Source: Gracilaria caudata
Lineage: Eukaryota; Rhodophyta; Florideophyceae; Gracilariales; Gracilariaceae
Direction: 5' to 3'
Assembly (NCBI GenBank): GCA_030374735.1
Contig: JASCIV010000551.1
Coordinates: 1 to 16,975 of the forward strand
DNA: 16,975 nucleotides
Part shown: positions 16,712 through 16,975 of the stretch, piece by piece
How positions within the stretch are numbered: the first letter of the stretch is position 1
Layout: each line of letters starts with the position of its first letter
Made by a program: the position numbers and the translations under genes
Notes under the pieces: generated by a model
Told to the model about the DNA's origin: nothing
Databases searched by the model: none
What the model saw: the letters and a program-made list of their open reading frames with translations, nothing else

Positions 16712-16975
16712 TCACTCTCCTTCCTCTCTCATCTCTCCTACGACACAGACCGGCTGACAATGGGGTCGTCGGATTCGGTATAAAAAGAGCGCGCCGCTCC
16801 CTCGCACACTCCTGTCTGCCCCATCTCCTGGTACCGGAAGTTCCTGAGTCAGAGCCTGGGGGCGGATGTCTGTGAGGTAAGAAACCTCAGCATCCAAATC
16901 GTGGAGGTGTTTCCTGGCGGTCACGAGACATATAACTCCCGCCGCCGGGGGATACCTCGCGATGCCCTGGGCTGA
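16712..16975 (-). CDS. Possible 3' part of a gene entering from the right edge
   Basis: A minus-strand frame is open from the window edge to a stop at 16712-16714. It contains natural-looking sequence (ARYPPAAGVICLVTARKHL, then LDAEVSYLTDIRP) in its first ~60 residues and a less convincing tail, which could mean a splice site or shift near 16810. I recognise no family. It conflicts with the TATA-like promoter on the opposite strand; at most one reading is likely to be right. Confidence 0.2.
   Translation of the reverse strand, partial: SAQGIARYPPAAGVICLVTARKHLHDLDAEVSYLTDIRPQALTQELPVPGDGADRSVRGSGALFLYRIRRPHCQPVCVVGEMREEGE
16779..16786 (+). promoter_or_regulatory. TATA box-like sequence near the right edge
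   Basis: TATAAAAA lies in GC-rich flanks. If real, transcription would start near 16805-16815 and run off the window. The downstream 160 bp have no obvious start codon context and may be a leader or non-coding RNA. Confidence 0.3.
16864..16895 (+). repeat. Stem-loop near the right edge
   Basis: TGAGGT and ACCTCA pair around AAGAA (16873-16889), extended by GGATG (16864-16868) and CATCC (16891-16895) across a small internal bulge. It may be a structured leader RNA or be incidental. Confidence 0.4.

Noticed and set aside
16800..16850. LTR-retrotransposon end with a primer-binding site (TGGTACCGGAAG near 16829)
   Set aside because: The TGG start is suggestive, but the rest does not match a tRNA 3' end that I recognise, and no second LTR copy or target-site duplication is visible in the window.
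1..16975. tRNA, snRNA, CRISPR array or bacterial operon
   Set aside because: I scanned for T-arm GGTTCRANNCC boxes, spliceosomal RNA starts and regularly spaced short repeats and found none. The ~300-bp array at 1581-2705 has neither CRISPR-sized repeats nor unique spacers.

Overview
The window looks like eukaryotic nuclear DNA from an intron-poor organism. Three long uninterrupted coding regions, two glutathione S-transferase-like (GST-like) genes and one 1601-codon NLR-like gene, sit in wide non-coding stretches. Both GST genes have TATA boxes and upstream heat-shock-element motifs, and there are no bacterial ribosome-binding sites or operons. An alga or other protist fits (a red alga is one guess), but the sequence does not settle the species.

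Layout: 1-1300 is anonymous. 1304-2705 (+) is a GC-rich, frameshifted relic of WD40-repeat coding sequence, largely organised as ~300-bp higher-order repeats that each carry a ~100-bp imperfect hairpin. 3200-4214 is the upstream region of GST copy A. 4215-5033 (+) is GST A, followed by a perfect 20-bp-arm palindrome. 5730-10535 (-) is a large TIR-NB-ARC-WD40 protein, convergent with GST A. 10536-11669 is AT-rich and gene-free. 11671-12989 is the upstream region of GST copy B, with the same ordered motifs as copy A. 12990-13817 (+) is GST B. 14581-15610 (-) holds broken pieces that read like FG-GAP/VCBS propeller repeats. The right edge has either a TATA-driven transcript on + or the end of a gene on -.

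The two GSTs are about two-thirds identical and appear to have been duplicated together with their promoters: a shared 21-nt block, heat-shock elements, a CCAAT box, a TATA box and a degenerate 3' hairpin occur in the same order. The TIR-NB-ARC-WD40 protein has the parts of a STAND immune or cell-death switch: a possible NADase or signalling TIR domain, a nucleotide switch, and a propeller sensor. The WD40 relic on the other side of GST A resembles this gene's propeller. Its hairpin arms encode WD40 motifs in both orientations, so a transcript of the array would contain stretches antisense to the NLR-like mRNA. The locus may therefore be a fast-evolving stress/immunity cluster with dead propeller genes on both sides; this locus-level reading is inference.
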